A stretch of 64,000 nucleotides of DNA from Thermoactinospora rubra (GTDB lineage: Bacteria; Actinomycetota; Actinomycetes; Streptosporangiales; Streptosporangiaceae). The DNA lies in NCBI RefSeq assembly GCF_002093975.1, contig NZ_KZ084331.1, forward strand, positions 1 to 64,000, read 5' to 3'. The stretch's first letter is position 1. Each line of letters opens with the position of its first letter. Below are positions 1-7,748 of the stretch, one piece after another. A program made the position numbers and the translations under genes. Under the pieces are notes generated by a model. The model searched no databases and had not been told where the DNA came from. It worked only from the letters and a program-made list of their open reading frames with translations.

Positions 1-25
1 CCCCCGGCCTGAAGGCCGGAGCACT
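1..25. mobile_element. Possible end hairpin of an IS200/IS605-type element
   Basis: A run of five C is followed by an inverted repeat (CCGGCCT, two-base GA loop, AGGCCGG at 4-19). It resembles the hairpin at 45278-45300 that bounds the TnpB element in this window, which also has a C-run and a GA loop. If it is such an end, the element lies to the left of the window. Only the hairpin is visible, so the assignment is weak. Confidence 0.3.
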
Positions 26-156
26 GGCCCGCATTTTGGTAGCCGCCGGCCGCGTTCCGCACCTGGTCGGCGCGGCCGGGAAGGGGCTGGTCCTGCGGCG
101 TGGCGACCGTCGACACGCCGGCGAGCGGGTCACGCGGCATCGGTGGGCCTCCCGTG

Positions 157-342
157 GTTCGACCCGCCCGAGGGCAGGGCGGATGTGGGGCGAGCGGGTC
201 CGTCAGCCCCGCCGGCGGCGCGGATGTGGGGTACCGGCCGGGTGCCCGCCAACCGGGCATCGGCCGCATGGAGAGCGGCCGACAGGAATCGAACCCGTGA
301 TAACCGACCGGATTCGACCCGCGCCACCGGCGGGACTGACGG
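157..342 (-). repeat. tRNA-like repeat unit 1 (degenerate)
   Basis: Read on the reverse strand, 275-300 contains a tRNA T-arm-like element (stem ACGGG/CCTGT with loop TTCGATT). It is flanked by two blocks that recur in unit 2: 201-231 (sharing GGATGTGGGG) and 299-342 (GATAACCGAC followed by GATTCGACCCG). Folded from 358 to 275, the ends pair at only five of seven acceptor positions, and the D and anticodon arms are not recognisable as a normal tRNA. A third partial copy of the GGATGTGGGG block sits at 180-190. Probably a decayed tRNA-derived repeat rather than a working tRNA. Confidence 0.4.
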
Positions 343-514
343 CTGTCCACCGTGCCGCATTGCCGTACTGCGATGCCGTACGGCGGCGCCGGTGAACAGC
401 TGGAACCATAGCGAAAAGCACGGGGACGGCACGACGGATTTTTCGCGGATGACTTTTCGCGGACGCCGCCGTGACGCCGGGAGAATGAGGGGGACTTTAA
501 ACCGGCCTCGCTTC

Positions 515-690
515 CGTCAGCCCTGGCGGCGGCACGGATGTGGGGCTACCTGCCGGCCATGGAGTGCTGGGCCGCTGCACCACACCGCCCGAGGGCGATG
601 CCGGGATTCGAACCCGGGTCCCCGCTTTTTGGAGAGCGATAACCGACGAGGATTCGACCCGTGCCGCCGGCAAGGCTGACGGAGTTCGCC
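515..690 (-). repeat. tRNA-like repeat unit 2, with T-arm and a CCA-anticodon-like loop
   Basis: On the reverse strand, 602-618 gives a perfect T-arm (CCGGG, TTCGAAT, CCCGG). It is preceded by a five-base variable loop and an anticodon-like hairpin (CGCT, loop CTCCAAAA, AGCG; 623-638) that looks like tRNA-Trp(CCA), except that the loop has eight bases. No proper D-arm can be found, and the outer ends (690 and 594) pair only at five of seven positions. Blocks 515-545 and 638-682 match 201-231 and 299-342 of unit 1, about 315-340 bp away. Unit 1 lacks the anticodon-like hairpin. Confidence 0.4.
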
Positions 691-818
691 ACGCTGGAAT
701 CGCGGCGAACAGCCGACACGATATCCGACGACGCGGATGCGACACGACAGGATTTCCAGATCCGGCCCGGGCTAGGCTGGACGGGGTCGGCGGAACCGAT
801 GGGTGGGGCGAGTTCGTC

Positions 819-1484
819 ATGCGGCCGAAGCGAGCATCAGGGCCGGACGGAGTCTCGGCGCGGCGGACCGTGCTGACCGCCGGAGCGAGCGGGCTGCTGG
901 CCGCGGTCCTCGCCGCGGCGGCGGTGCCGTTGCCGTACGTGCCGCTGATCGGCTGGGACGTCGCGGCGGTGACGTTCCTGCTCGCCACCTGGTGGCGGAT
1001 CGCCCGGCTCGACGGGGCCGAGACCGCCGCCGACGCGGCGCGGGAGGACCTCACCCGGGCGGCCGCCGATCTGGCGCTGCTCGTCGCCTCGGTGGCCAGC
1101 CTGGCGGCCGTCGGCTACGTGCTCGTCCAGGCCGACATGGACACGGTGCCCGCGACCGTGCTGCATGTCGGGCTGGCCGCGGGCAGCGTGATCGTCTCGT
1201 GGGCGGTGATCCACACCATCTTCACGTTGCGGTACGCGCGGCTGTACTACTCGGGCCGCGACGGCGGCGTGGACTTCCACGACAGCACGCCCGGCGCCCA
1301 GCCGCGGTTCACCGACTTCGCCTATCTGGCCTTCACCGTCGGCATGACGTTCCAGGTCTCCGACACGGAGCTGCGCACCTCGGCGTTCCGGGCGGCGGTG
1401 CTCCGTCAGGCCCTGCTGTCCTACCTCTTCGGCACGGTCATCGTCGCGCTCGCCATCAACCTGGTCGCCAGCCTGAGCCGCTGA
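819..1484 (+). CDS. DUF1345 family integral membrane protein
   Basis: A 221-residue membrane protein. Hydrophobic segments are visible near residues 20-45 (LLAAVLAAAAVPLPYVPLIG), 80-105, 115-140 and at the C-terminus (LLSYLFGTVIVALAINLVA). The stretch GAQPRFTDFAYLAFTVGMTF and the VSDTELRT motif are typical of DUF1345 proteins, whose function is unknown. The frame is open far upstream, but the ATG at 819 is preceded by a GGTGGGG ribosome-binding stretch, and the upstream codons overlap the tRNA-like region, so this start is preferred. Family assignment comes from motif recognition. Confidence 0.8.
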   Translation: MRPKRASGPDGVSARRTVLTAGASGLLAAVLAAAAVPLPYVPLIGWDVAAVTFLLATWWRIARLDGAETAADAAREDLTRAAADLALLVASVASLAAVGYVLVQADMDTVPATVLHVGLAAGSVIVSWAVIHTIFTLRYARLYYSGRDGGVDFHDSTPGAQPRFTDFAYLAFTVGMTFQVSDTELRTSAFRAAVLRQALLSYLFGTVIVALAINLVASLSR

Positions 1485-1531
1485 CCGCGACCGGTGGGGA
1501 GTTTGTCGGGGCGGTCTGCGAGACTCCGTCC

Positions 1532-2458
1532 ATGCGTGATCCCGCACCGGCCCAAGGCGCCTTCGAGCCGTTCAGCCTCCGGCCGAGCCCGCATGAGTGG
1601 CAGGAGGCGTGGATCGCCCGGGGAGAGCTTCGAGACCGCCGCTTCGAGCTGCCCGCCGGAGTGTCGAGCGTGTTCTTCGAGCGGGCGCGGCTGGCGAACG
1701 TCGGCTTCTCCGGAATCCGGTTCGCCGAGTTCCGCGTCTACGACAGCGTCTTCGACCGGTGCGACTTCACCGGCACGGCGTTCGACCGGCTGGCGATGGG
1801 CGACATGTGCGGCGAAGGCCCACGGGACCGCGCCGGCTGGCCGCGGTCGGTCTTCCGCGACTGCGTGTTCCGGCGCACCCGCTTCCCGCCGTTCACCTTC
1901 TTCGGCAACGTCCGGTTCGACAGGTGCGTGTTCGACCGGTCCCGGCTGAGGGGCCAGACGGCCACCTTGGAAGCCGAGTTCGTCGACTGCGTCTTCCTCG
2001 GCCGGGTGCGTGACATCAACTTCTGGGGCCGCCCGGCCCAGCGCGACGAGGCCGCGCTGGGCCGGGATCGCAACGAGTTCACCGGCAACGACTTCACCGG
2101 CGCCGAGCTCCAGGGCGTCGCCTTCCGGCACATCGACCTGCACGCCCAGCGCTTCCCCGGCCTGCCCGGCTATGCGCTCCTCGACCGGATCGGCGAGCGG
2201 GCGCGTGCGGTGCTGCCCGTGGTGGAGCGCTGGCCGGATCCGCGCCACCGCGAGGAGGCCCGCTTCAGCCTGGAGTTCCTCGCGGGCATGGCCCTGAAGG
2301 ACAACGACGACCATGCGCTGGTGAGCCCGCGGGACATGGGCAGGAGGCTGCCGCCCGCGCTCCGCGAGGAGCTGTTCGAGGCGTTCAGACGCACGTCCAG
2401 CGATACATCCCCTGGCCGAGCCGTACGGCCTCGCGGGCCAGATCCCGCAGCGCCGTGA
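1532..2458 (+). CDS. Pentapeptide-repeat-like protein
   Basis: A 308-residue protein whose middle part (about residues 50-200) carries irregular A(D/N)LXX-like repeats: FERARLANVGFSG, FDRCDFTGTAFDRL, FRDCVFRRTRF, FDRCVFDRSRL, FVDCVFLGRV, FTGNDFTGAEL. This is the pattern of a right-handed quadrilateral beta-helix, with an alpha-helical C-terminal part rich in charged residues. The function of such proteins varies and cannot be inferred here. The last 74 bases overlap convergently with the next gene on the opposite strand. The start is the first ATG after the preceding gene; no strong Shine-Dalgarno is seen. Confidence 0.7.
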   Translation: MRDPAPAQGAFEPFSLRPSPHEWQEAWIARGELRDRRFELPAGVSSVFFERARLANVGFSGIRFAEFRVYDSVFDRCDFTGTAFDRLAMGDMCGEGPRDRAGWPRSVFRDCVFRRTRFPPFTFFGNVRFDRCVFDRSRLRGQTATLEAEFVDCVFLGRVRDINFWGRPAQRDEAALGRDRNEFTGNDFTGAELQGVAFRHIDLHAQRFPGLPGYALLDRIGERARAVLPVVERWPDPRHREEARFSLEFLAGMALKDNDDHALVSPRDMGRRLPPALREELFEAFRRTSSDTSPGRAVRPRGPDPAAP

Positions 2459-2774
2459 TGCGTTCGAGCTCCAGCTCGTCGAGCAGTTCCTCCTCGGCGT
2501 ACTCGCGCAGCCGCGCGTCGTCCACGGCGGCGAGCGCGGCCACGGTCTGCGGCGCCAGCCGCTCCACGGCCGACGCCTCGTCCTCCGCCAGCATCTCGCT
2601 GTCGCCGAACTCGCTGAGGTCGCGTCCGCTCAGCTCGGCGGCCAGCGTGTCCGGCTCGTCGATCCACCCCTTGCAGTCGACGTACGGCAGGCGCGCGGCA
2701 TGCGGCCCGCCGGACAGCGCCCGCCGGGCGGCCTGCTCGGAGTCGGCGGTGAAGTAGTCGACGAGTACGCCCAT
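2385..2774 (-). CDS. Small acidic protein of unknown function
   Basis: A 129-residue acidic protein beginning MGVLVDYFTADSEQAARRAL, followed by a VDCKGW/DEPDTLAAEL stretch and a Glu/Leu-rich helical C-terminal half (EEELLDELELERITALRDLA). The opening resembles small cytoplasmic proteins in which a YF motif is followed by a conserved short domain, but I do not recognise a named family. It is convergent with the pentapeptide-like gene and overlaps its end by 74 bases, so one of the two C-termini may be mis-called. Confidence 0.6.
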   Translation of the reverse strand: MGVLVDYFTADSEQAARRALSGGPHAARLPYVDCKGWIDEPDTLAAELSGRDLSEFGDSEMLAEDEASAVERLAPQTVAALAAVDDARLREYAEEELLDELELERITALRDLAREAVRLGQGMYRWTCV

Positions 2775-2836
2775 GCCGGGACACCCTAGCGCGCATCGGC
2801 ACAGGGCTCGCGGGGGAGCATTCCGCAGGAGAGCTC

Positions 2837-3958
2837 ATGAGCACGGCGAACGAGACGTACCCGGCGGACGGCCGTCCCCAGGAGCGGCTGCGCGTGCGAG
2901 GCGTCGTGCTGCCTTCGGAGGAGTGGGCCGAGTTCTGGATCGCGAACGGCAGGCTGACGCGCGAGCCGCTGCCCGGCGCGACCACGGTCGTGGACGGCGG
3001 CTGGCTGCTGCCTGGGCTCGTGGACGCGCACACCCACCCGGGCGCCCTGCGTCCGGGCGACCCGCTCGACCCGGCGCTGCTGCGGCGGCACGGCCGCAAG
3101 CACCTGGCGGCCGGGGTGACGCTGCTGCGCGTGCCCGGTTCGGCAGGCCGGCTCCCCGCGTGGTTCGGCACGGAGCCCGACCAGCCGCGCGTCGTCTCGG
3201 CCGGTCGCTGGCTGGGCCTGCCCGGCATGTTCTACGACGGCTGGGCCCGGCACGTCGGCGCGGACGAGCTGGCGGACGCGGCGGTGGAGGAGGCGCGTGC
3301 GTCCGGGGGCTGGTGCAAGGTCTACGCGGACTGGGTGGTCGGCGAGGAGGGGCTGGAGGCGCCGCCGCTCCCCGCCGGCCTGCTCGCCGAGCTGACCCGG
3401 CGGGTGCACGCCGTCGGGGGCCGCGTCGCCGTACACGCGCAGACAGAACACGGCGCCCGGGCCGCGGTCGAGGCCGGCGTGGACAGCCTCGAACACGGCC
3501 TGGGCCTCGACCCGGCACTGCTGGACCGGATGGCCCGCCGGCGCACCGCCCTGGTGCCCACGTTCACCGTCTGGGAGACCTTCGAGCAGGTCGCCCGCGC
3601 CTCGGGCTCCGATCGGTTCCGCGCGTGGTTCCGGGCCGTCCACGCCCGCCTGGGGCCGCTGGTGTCGGCCGCGCACGAGGCCGGCGTGACGGTGCTGGCC
3701 GGGACCGACAGCTACGGGACGCCCGAGCTGCCGCACGGCCGGGTGGCCGGCGAGGTGCGCCATCTGGCGGCCGCCCCGATGCCCGCCGCGGCGGCGATCG
3801 GCGCGGCCAGCTGGACGGCGCGGTCCTTCCTCGGCTTCCCCGGGCTCGGCCACGACGCCCCGGCCGACCTGGTCGCCTACGACCGGGACCCGCGCACCGA
3901 CCTCGCCGTCCTGGACCGGCCCGCGCGCGTCATCCACCGGGGCCGGGTCATCCGCTGA
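2837..3958 (+). CDS. Amidohydrolase (imidazolonepropionase-like metal-dependent hydrolase)
   Basis: A 373-residue protein of the amidohydrolase superfamily. The metal-binding DAHTHPG motif follows a short N-terminal beta domain ending GGWLLPGLV (about residues 50-65). A central KVYADW stretch carries the candidate metal-bridging lysine. HAQTEHGARAAVEAGVDSLEHG and a late AGTDSYG provide the further His and Asp ligands. The C-terminal DLVAYDRDPRTDL segment completes the usual composite domain. The substrate is unknown; such enzymes hydrolyse cyclic amides or aryl-dipeptide-like compounds. A GGAG ribosome-binding site sits about ten bases before the ATG. It stands alone on this strand. Confidence 0.8.
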   Translation: MSTANETYPADGRPQERLRVRGVVLPSEEWAEFWIANGRLTREPLPGATTVVDGGWLLPGLVDAHTHPGALRPGDPLDPALLRRHGRKHLAAGVTLLRVPGSAGRLPAWFGTEPDQPRVVSAGRWLGLPGMFYDGWARHVGADELADAAVEEARASGGWCKVYADWVVGEEGLEAPPLPAGLLAELTRRVHAVGGRVAVHAQTEHGARAAVEAGVDSLEHGLGLDPALLDRMARRRTALVPTFTVWETFEQVARASGSDRFRAWFRAVHARLGPLVSAAHEAGVTVLAGTDSYGTPELPHGRVAGEVRHLAAAPMPAAAAIGAASWTARSFLGFPGLGHDAPADLVAYDRDPRTDLAVLDRPARVIHRGRVIR

Positions 3959-3975
3959 ATCCCTTCGGACCGGTC

Positions 3976-4363
3976 TCAGAGCGCCGGCTGCAGGCAGAAC
4001 TCGTTGCCCTCCGGATCGGCGAGCACCACCCAGTCCTCGTGGCGGGCCAGCTCTCGCGCGCCCAGCTCGACCAGGCGCCTCACCTCGGCCTCGAGATCGT
4101 CGCTCCGAAGGTCGAGGTGAACCCTGTTCTTGACCGTCTTGGCCTCCGGCACGCGCTGGAACCACAGCCGTGGGCGCCCGGAGGGCCCCTCGACCAGCAC
4201 GGTCGGATCGTCTTCGGGGTCGTCGATCCCCTCGGCGCGCAGGCGTTCCAGTTCAGCCTCGTCGTAGGGGGGCCACCTCGTAGCCCTCGAGCGCCGCGGC
4301 CCAGAAGCGGGCCAGCGACGCGGGGCGCGCGCAGTCGAACACGACATCGTGGAGCCGGGCCAT
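3976..4363 (-). pseudogene. VOC/glyoxalase-like protein interrupted by a poly-C frameshift
   Basis: From the ATG at 4363 the frame reads MARLHDVVFDCARPASLARF, then WAAALEGYEVAP, a normal N-terminus for actinobacterial glyoxalase-fold (VOC) proteins. At a run of six C on the coding strand (4267-4272) the frame breaks. The remainder (YDEAELERLRAEGIDDPEDDP through NEFCLQPAL) lies one frame over. It carries the second-half metal-ligand region, RVHLDLRSDDLEAEVRRL and WVVLADPEGNEFCL. Deleting one C would restore a protein of about 128 residues. Either a recent mutation or a sequencing error in a homopolymer. Confidence 0.75.
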
Positions 4364-4433
4364 GGAGAGCACGCTGCCACTCCTCACGCACCGGCTTCAA
4401 ACCGTTTTGGACGCCCGCAACACCGCCAACCTC

Positions 4434-4461
4434 TTGACATTTCCACATAAACGGATAGAAA
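4434..4461 (+). promoter_or_regulatory. Promoter of the deoR-PTS operon
   Basis: TTGACA at 4434-4439 and TAGAAA at 4456-4461 with a 16-base spacer form a vegetative-type promoter upstream of the DeoR gene. Copies of the AAACGG direct repeat lie inside the spacer and over the -10 element, as expected for repression. Confidence 0.55.
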
Positions 4462-4494
4462 CGGAGGAACATCCAACTGAAACGGCGGTGAAAC
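4449..4494 (+). promoter_or_regulatory. Helically phased AAACGG direct repeats, candidate DeoR operator
   Basis: AAACGG occurs at 4449-4454, 4459-4464 and 4480-4485, and a partial AAAC at 4491-4494. The spacings are 10, 21 and 11 bases, so all copies lie on the same face of the helix. They sit between the -35 element and the start codon of the DeoR-family gene, which fits autoregulation by that protein. Confidence 0.6.
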
Positions 4495-4500
4495 AACATC

Positions 4501-5262
4501 ATGTACGCCGAGGAGCGGCAGCAGGAGATCCTCCGCCGGGCACGGACGGCGGGCCGGGTGGACGTCGTGCGCCTGGCACAGGAGCTCGAGGTCACGACGG
4601 AGACCATCCGGCGCGACCTGACCGTCTTGGAGCGTGCGGGTGTGCTGCGCCGCGTCCACGGCGGGGCCATCCCGGTGGAGCGGCTGGGCTTCGAGCCCGG
4701 GCTGGCCGCCCGCGACGAGGTGATGACCGCGGAGAAGGAACGCATCGCCAAGGCCGCGCTCGCCGAGCTCCCCGACGACGGCTCGGTGATCATCGACGCG
4801 GGGACCACGACGGGACGGCTGGTCCGCATCATGCCGACCGACCGCGAGCTCACCGTGATCGTGAACTCCCCGCCGCTGGCCACCGCGCTGGCCACCCGGC
4901 CGAACCTGACCGTCATCATGCTCGGCGGCCGGGTGCGGGGCCGCACGCTGGCCACGGTGGACGACTGGGCCCTGGAGCCGCTCGCCCGGCTGCACGTGGA
5001 CGTGGCGTTCATGGCCACCAACGGCTGCAGCGTGGCCGCCGGGCTCACCACGCCCGACCCGGCCGAGGCCGCGATCAAGCGGGCCATGGTCAAGGCGGCC
5101 GAGCGCAGCGTGCTGCTGGCCGACCACACCAAGTTCACCAGCACCTACCTGGCGACGTTCGCGACGCTCGACGAGATCGACGTGGTGATCACGGACACGG
5201 GCCTGGACCCCGCGCTCGCCGGCCAGATCTCGGCGGCCGGGCCGGAGGTGATCCGGGCGTGA
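4501..5262 (+). CDS. DeoR/GlpR-family transcriptional regulator of the PTS operon
   Basis: A 253-residue repressor. The N-terminal winged helix-turn-helix begins YAEERQQEIL and contains VVRLAQELEVTTETIRRDL (about residues 20-40) and the signature LRRVHGGA. The C-terminal DeoRC sensor domain (about 75-235) has the sugar-phosphate-binding motifs IDAGTTTGRL, FMATNGCS and ADHTKF. Family members bind phosphorylated sugars such as fructose 1-phosphate. The gene is first in the operon and its stop overlaps the kinase start by four bases (GTGA). Phased AAACGG repeats upstream are the likely operator. Confidence 0.9.
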   Translation: MYAEERQQEILRRARTAGRVDVVRLAQELEVTTETIRRDLTVLERAGVLRRVHGGAIPVERLGFEPGLAARDEVMTAEKERIAKAALAELPDDGSVIIDAGTTTGRLVRIMPTDRELTVIVNSPPLATALATRPNLTVIMLGGRVRGRTLATVDDWALEPLARLHVDVAFMATNGCSVAAGLTTPDPAEAAIKRAMVKAAERSVLLADHTKFTSTYLATFATLDEIDVVITDTGLDPALAGQISAAGPEVIRA

Positions 5263-6194
5263 TCCTCACCCTGACGCTCAACCCGAGCCTGGACCGCACG
5301 ATCGAGGTCGACTCGCTGGAGCGCGGCGCCGTCATCCGCGCCGGGGCGGCCCGGCTGGAGCCGGGCGGCAAGGGCGTGAACGTCTCCCGCGCGCTGCTGG
5401 CCAACGGCGTCGCCTCGTGCGCGGTCGTGCCGTACGGCGGCGACCAGGGCCACCGGCTGATCTCGCTGCTCGGCGCGGCCGGGCTGGACATGGTCACCGT
5501 GCCCGTCCAGGGGCCCACACGTTCCAACATCACGCTCGCGGAGCCGGACGGCACGATCACGAAGATCAACGAGCCGGGGACGGCGCTGAGCGCGGAGGAG
5601 CTGGAGCGGATCGCCGAAGCCGTGCTGGGCGCGGCGCATTCGGCCGACTGGCTGGTCGCCTCGGGCAGCCTCCCACCGGGCGTGCCCGCCGACGTCTACG
5701 CCATGCTGACGCGGCGCTTCTCGGCGGCCGGGATCCTGGTCGCGGTCGACACCAGCGGCCCGGCTCTCGAATGCGCGCTGGCGGCGGGCCCCGCCCTGAT
5801 CAAACCCAATCGGGAGGAGCTGGCCGAGGCGACCGGCAGGCAGCTGTACCGGCTGGGCGACGTGGTGGAGGCGGCAGAGAAGCTGCGCGCCGCCGGCGCG
5901 CGGACGGTACTGGCCAGCCTCGGCCGCGACGGCGCGCTCCTGGTCCAGGAGGACGGCGTCTGGTACGGCGAAGCCCCCGTCACCGAGCCGCGCAGCGCGG
6001 TCGGCGCGGGAGACGCGCTCCTGGCCGGCTTCCTCGCGGCGGGGGCGTGGGGCCCGGCCGCCCTCGCCGAGGCGCTGGCCTGGAGCGCGGCGGCGGTCGA
6101 GCTGCCCGGCAGCCGCATGCCCGGTCCGGGGGACATCCGCCGCGGCCACGCCCGCGTCGGCCCGCCCGATCCCGACCTGCCCCTCCAACCCTGA
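5259..6194 (+). CDS. fruK: PfkB-family hexose-phosphate kinase (1-phosphofructokinase type)
   Basis: A 311-residue kinase starting at a GTG that overlaps the regulator stop. Hallmarks of the 1-phosphofructokinase/LacC branch are the N-terminal LTLTLNPSLDRTIEV, the sugar-binding GGKGVNVSRAL (about residue 40), KPNREELAEATG, and the catalytic GAGDALLAGF motif (about 245-255) containing the base Asp. The product would be fructose 1,6-bisphosphate from fructose 1-phosphate, or tagatose 1,6-bisphosphate from tagatose 6-phosphate. The transporter next door is mannitol-type rather than fructose-type, so the true substrate is uncertain. The gene ends inside a 13-bp tandem repeat that includes the stop codon. 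Confidence 0.85.
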   Translation: MILTLTLNPSLDRTIEVDSLERGAVIRAGAARLEPGGKGVNVSRALLANGVASCAVVPYGGDQGHRLISLLGAAGLDMVTVPVQGPTRSNITLAEPDGTITKINEPGTALSAEELERIAEAVLGAAHSADWLVASGSLPPGVPADVYAMLTRRFSAAGILVAVDTSGPALECALAAGPALIKPNREELAEATGRQLYRLGDVVEAAEKLRAAGARTVLASLGRDGALLVQEDGVWYGEAPVTEPRSAVGAGDALLAGFLAAGAWGPAALAEALAWSAAAVELPGSRMPGPGDIRRGHARVGPPDPDLPLQP

Positions 6195-6223
6195 AAGCCA
6201 ACCCTGAAAGCCAACCCTGAAAG
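6185..6223. repeat. 13-bp tandem repeat, three copies, spanning the kinase stop codon
   Basis: CCAACCCTGAAAG is repeated exactly at 6185-6197, 6198-6210 and 6211-6223. The first copy contains the TGA stop of the kinase gene. Degenerate copies continue to about 6252. The unit is not a multiple of three. Confidence 0.9.
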
Positions 6224-6288
6224 CCAGCCCCTCTCAAAGCCAGCCCATGAAGGCACCCCCCTGAAAGACCCTCCAAAGGAGCACCACG

Positions 6289-7446
6289 ATGGCCGACACC
6301 TACACACCGCCGGTCCAGGGGACCGGCGTCAAGGCCACCATCCAGCGCATCGGCGGCCACCTGGCCGGCATGATCATGCCGAACATCGGCGCGTTCATCG
6401 CCTGGGGCCTGATCACCGCGCTGTTCATCCCCACCGGCTGGCTGCCCAACAAGGAGCTGGCCGAGCTCGTCGGCCCGATCATCACCAACCTGCTGCCCAT
6501 CCTCATCGGCTATACCGGCGGCCGGATGGTGCACGGCCAGCGCGGCGCGGTGGTGGGCGCGGTCGCCACCATGGGCGTCGTGGTCGGCTCGGACGTCCCG
6601 ATGTTCCTGGGCGCGATGATCGTCGGCCCGCTGGCGGCTTTCATCCTCAAGCACGTCGACAGGTTCGCCGAGGAGCGGACCAAGGCGGGCTTCGAGATGC
6701 TGGTGGACAACTTCACCGCCGGCATCGTGGGCGGCGCCATGGCGGTCGCGGGCGTCCTGGGCATCGGGCCGGTCGTCCGGGTCGTCACCACGGCCGCGGG
6801 GGACGCGGTCTCCTGGCTGATCACGCACAACCTGCTGCCGCTGGCCTCTCTGCTGATCGAACCGGCCAAGGTGTTGTTCCTCAACAACGCGATCAACCAC
6901 GGCGTGCTCGGCCCGCTCGGCGTGGCGGAGGCGGCCAGGACCGGCCAGTCCATCCTGTTCATGCTGGAGAGCAATCCCGGCCCGGGTCTGGGGCTGCTGC
7001 TGGCCTACCTGTTCTTCGGGCCCAGGCTGCTGCGCCCCAGCGTGCCCGCCGCGATCGTCATCCAGTTCTTCGGCGGCATCCACGAGATCTACTTCCCGTA
7101 CGTGCTGATGAAGCCGCGCCTGATCGTGGCGGTCATCGCGGGCGGCGCGGCCGGGGTGTTCACCTTCATGGCCACCGGCGCGGGCCTGGTCGCCACCCCC
7201 TCGCCGGGCAGCATCTTCGCCTACCTGGCGGTGACCCCGAGGGGCGGCCTGTTCGGCGTCATCCTCGGCGTCGTGGTCTCAGCGGCCGTCTCCTTCCTCG
7301 TGGCCTCGGTCCTGCTCGGCTTCGGCCGCGGGGAGCGGAAGGCCGCGGAGGAGGGCGCCGCCGAGCAGCCGCCCGCCGAGGCGGACGGCGCCGGGCAGCC
7401 CGCGGAGATCGGCAAGCAGGACGCTCCCAGCAAGGCGGAGGCATGA
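6289..7446 (+). CDS. mtlA: PTS EIIC permease component, mannitol type
   Basis: A 385-residue polytopic membrane protein of the mannitol (hexitol) EIIC family. Family signatures include GGHLAGMIMPNIGAFIAWG near the N-terminus, NHGVLGPLG, and the substrate-site GGIHEIYFPYVLMKP motif (about residues 263-277). It transports the sugar alcohol and presents it for phosphorylation by EIIB. The C-terminal tail of about 45 residues is acidic and Ala-rich and carries no IIB domain. IIB and IIA are separate downstream genes, with a four-base ATGA overlap with IIB. An AAAGGAG ribosome-binding site precedes the ATG. Confidence 0.9.
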   Translation: MADTYTPPVQGTGVKATIQRIGGHLAGMIMPNIGAFIAWGLITALFIPTGWLPNKELAELVGPIITNLLPILIGYTGGRMVHGQRGAVVGAVATMGVVVGSDVPMFLGAMIVGPLAAFILKHVDRFAEERTKAGFEMLVDNFTAGIVGGAMAVAGVLGIGPVVRVVTTAAGDAVSWLITHNLLPLASLLIEPAKVLFLNNAINHGVLGPLGVAEAARTGQSILFMLESNPGPGLGLLLAYLFFGPRLLRPSVPAAIVIQFFGGIHEIYFPYVLMKPRLIVAVIAGGAAGVFTFMATGAGLVATPSPGSIFAYLAVTPRGGLFGVILGVVVSAAVSFLVASVLLGFGRGERKAAEEGAAEQPPAEADGAGQPAEIGKQDAPSKAEA

Positions 7447-7748
7447 GCATGGACGGCAAGGACATCCGCAAGGTCATCGTGGCCTGCGACGCGGGCATGG
7501 GGAGCAGCGTCATGCTCGCCACCCAGCTGCGCAAGCAGCTCAAGGGCACCGGCGTCGAGGTGGTGCACACGCCGGTCAACCAGATCCCGGCCGACGCCGA
7601 CGTGGTGCTCACCCATGCGGGCCTGGCCACGCGCGCCCAGGCCGCCGCCCCGGGCAAGCTCGTCGTGCCCTTCCAGGTCTTCCTGGGCGACCCGGCGGTG
7701 ACCAGGCTTGTGGAAACGATCAAGAAGGGCGGGACCGTCGGTGCTTGA
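7443..7748 (+). CDS. PTS EIIB component, mannitol type
   Basis: A 101-residue cytoplasmic phosphocarrier. The phosphorylated cysteine lies in VACDAGMGSSVMLA (Cys near residue 15), the P-loop of mannitol/galactitol-type EIIB. It receives phosphate from EIIA and passes it to the sugar held by EIIC. The start overlaps the EIIC stop by four bases, and the end overlaps the EIIA start by eight bases, implying translational coupling. Confidence 0.9.
   Translation: MSMDGKDIRKVIVACDAGMGSSVMLATQLRKQLKGTGVEVVHTPVNQIPADADVVLTHAGLATRAQAAAPGKLVVPFQVFLGDPAVTRLVETIKKGGTVGA

Larger units (their letters stand above)
1..818. other. No protein-coding gene recognised
   Basis: All open frames here are overlapping high-GC frames without recognisable protein features. 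Apart from the tRNA-like repeats and the hairpin at the left edge, nothing could be assigned. Confidence 0.6.

Noticed and set aside
594-690. A functional tRNA gene on the minus strand
   Set aside because: Although the T-arm is perfect and an anticodon-like loop exists, there is no D-arm, the acceptor pairs at only five of seven positions, and the anticodon loop has eight bases.
2786-4165. Long minus-strand frame opposite the amidohydrolase gene
   Set aside because: No recognisable motifs, while the plus-strand frame carries a complete set of amidohydrolase motifs.
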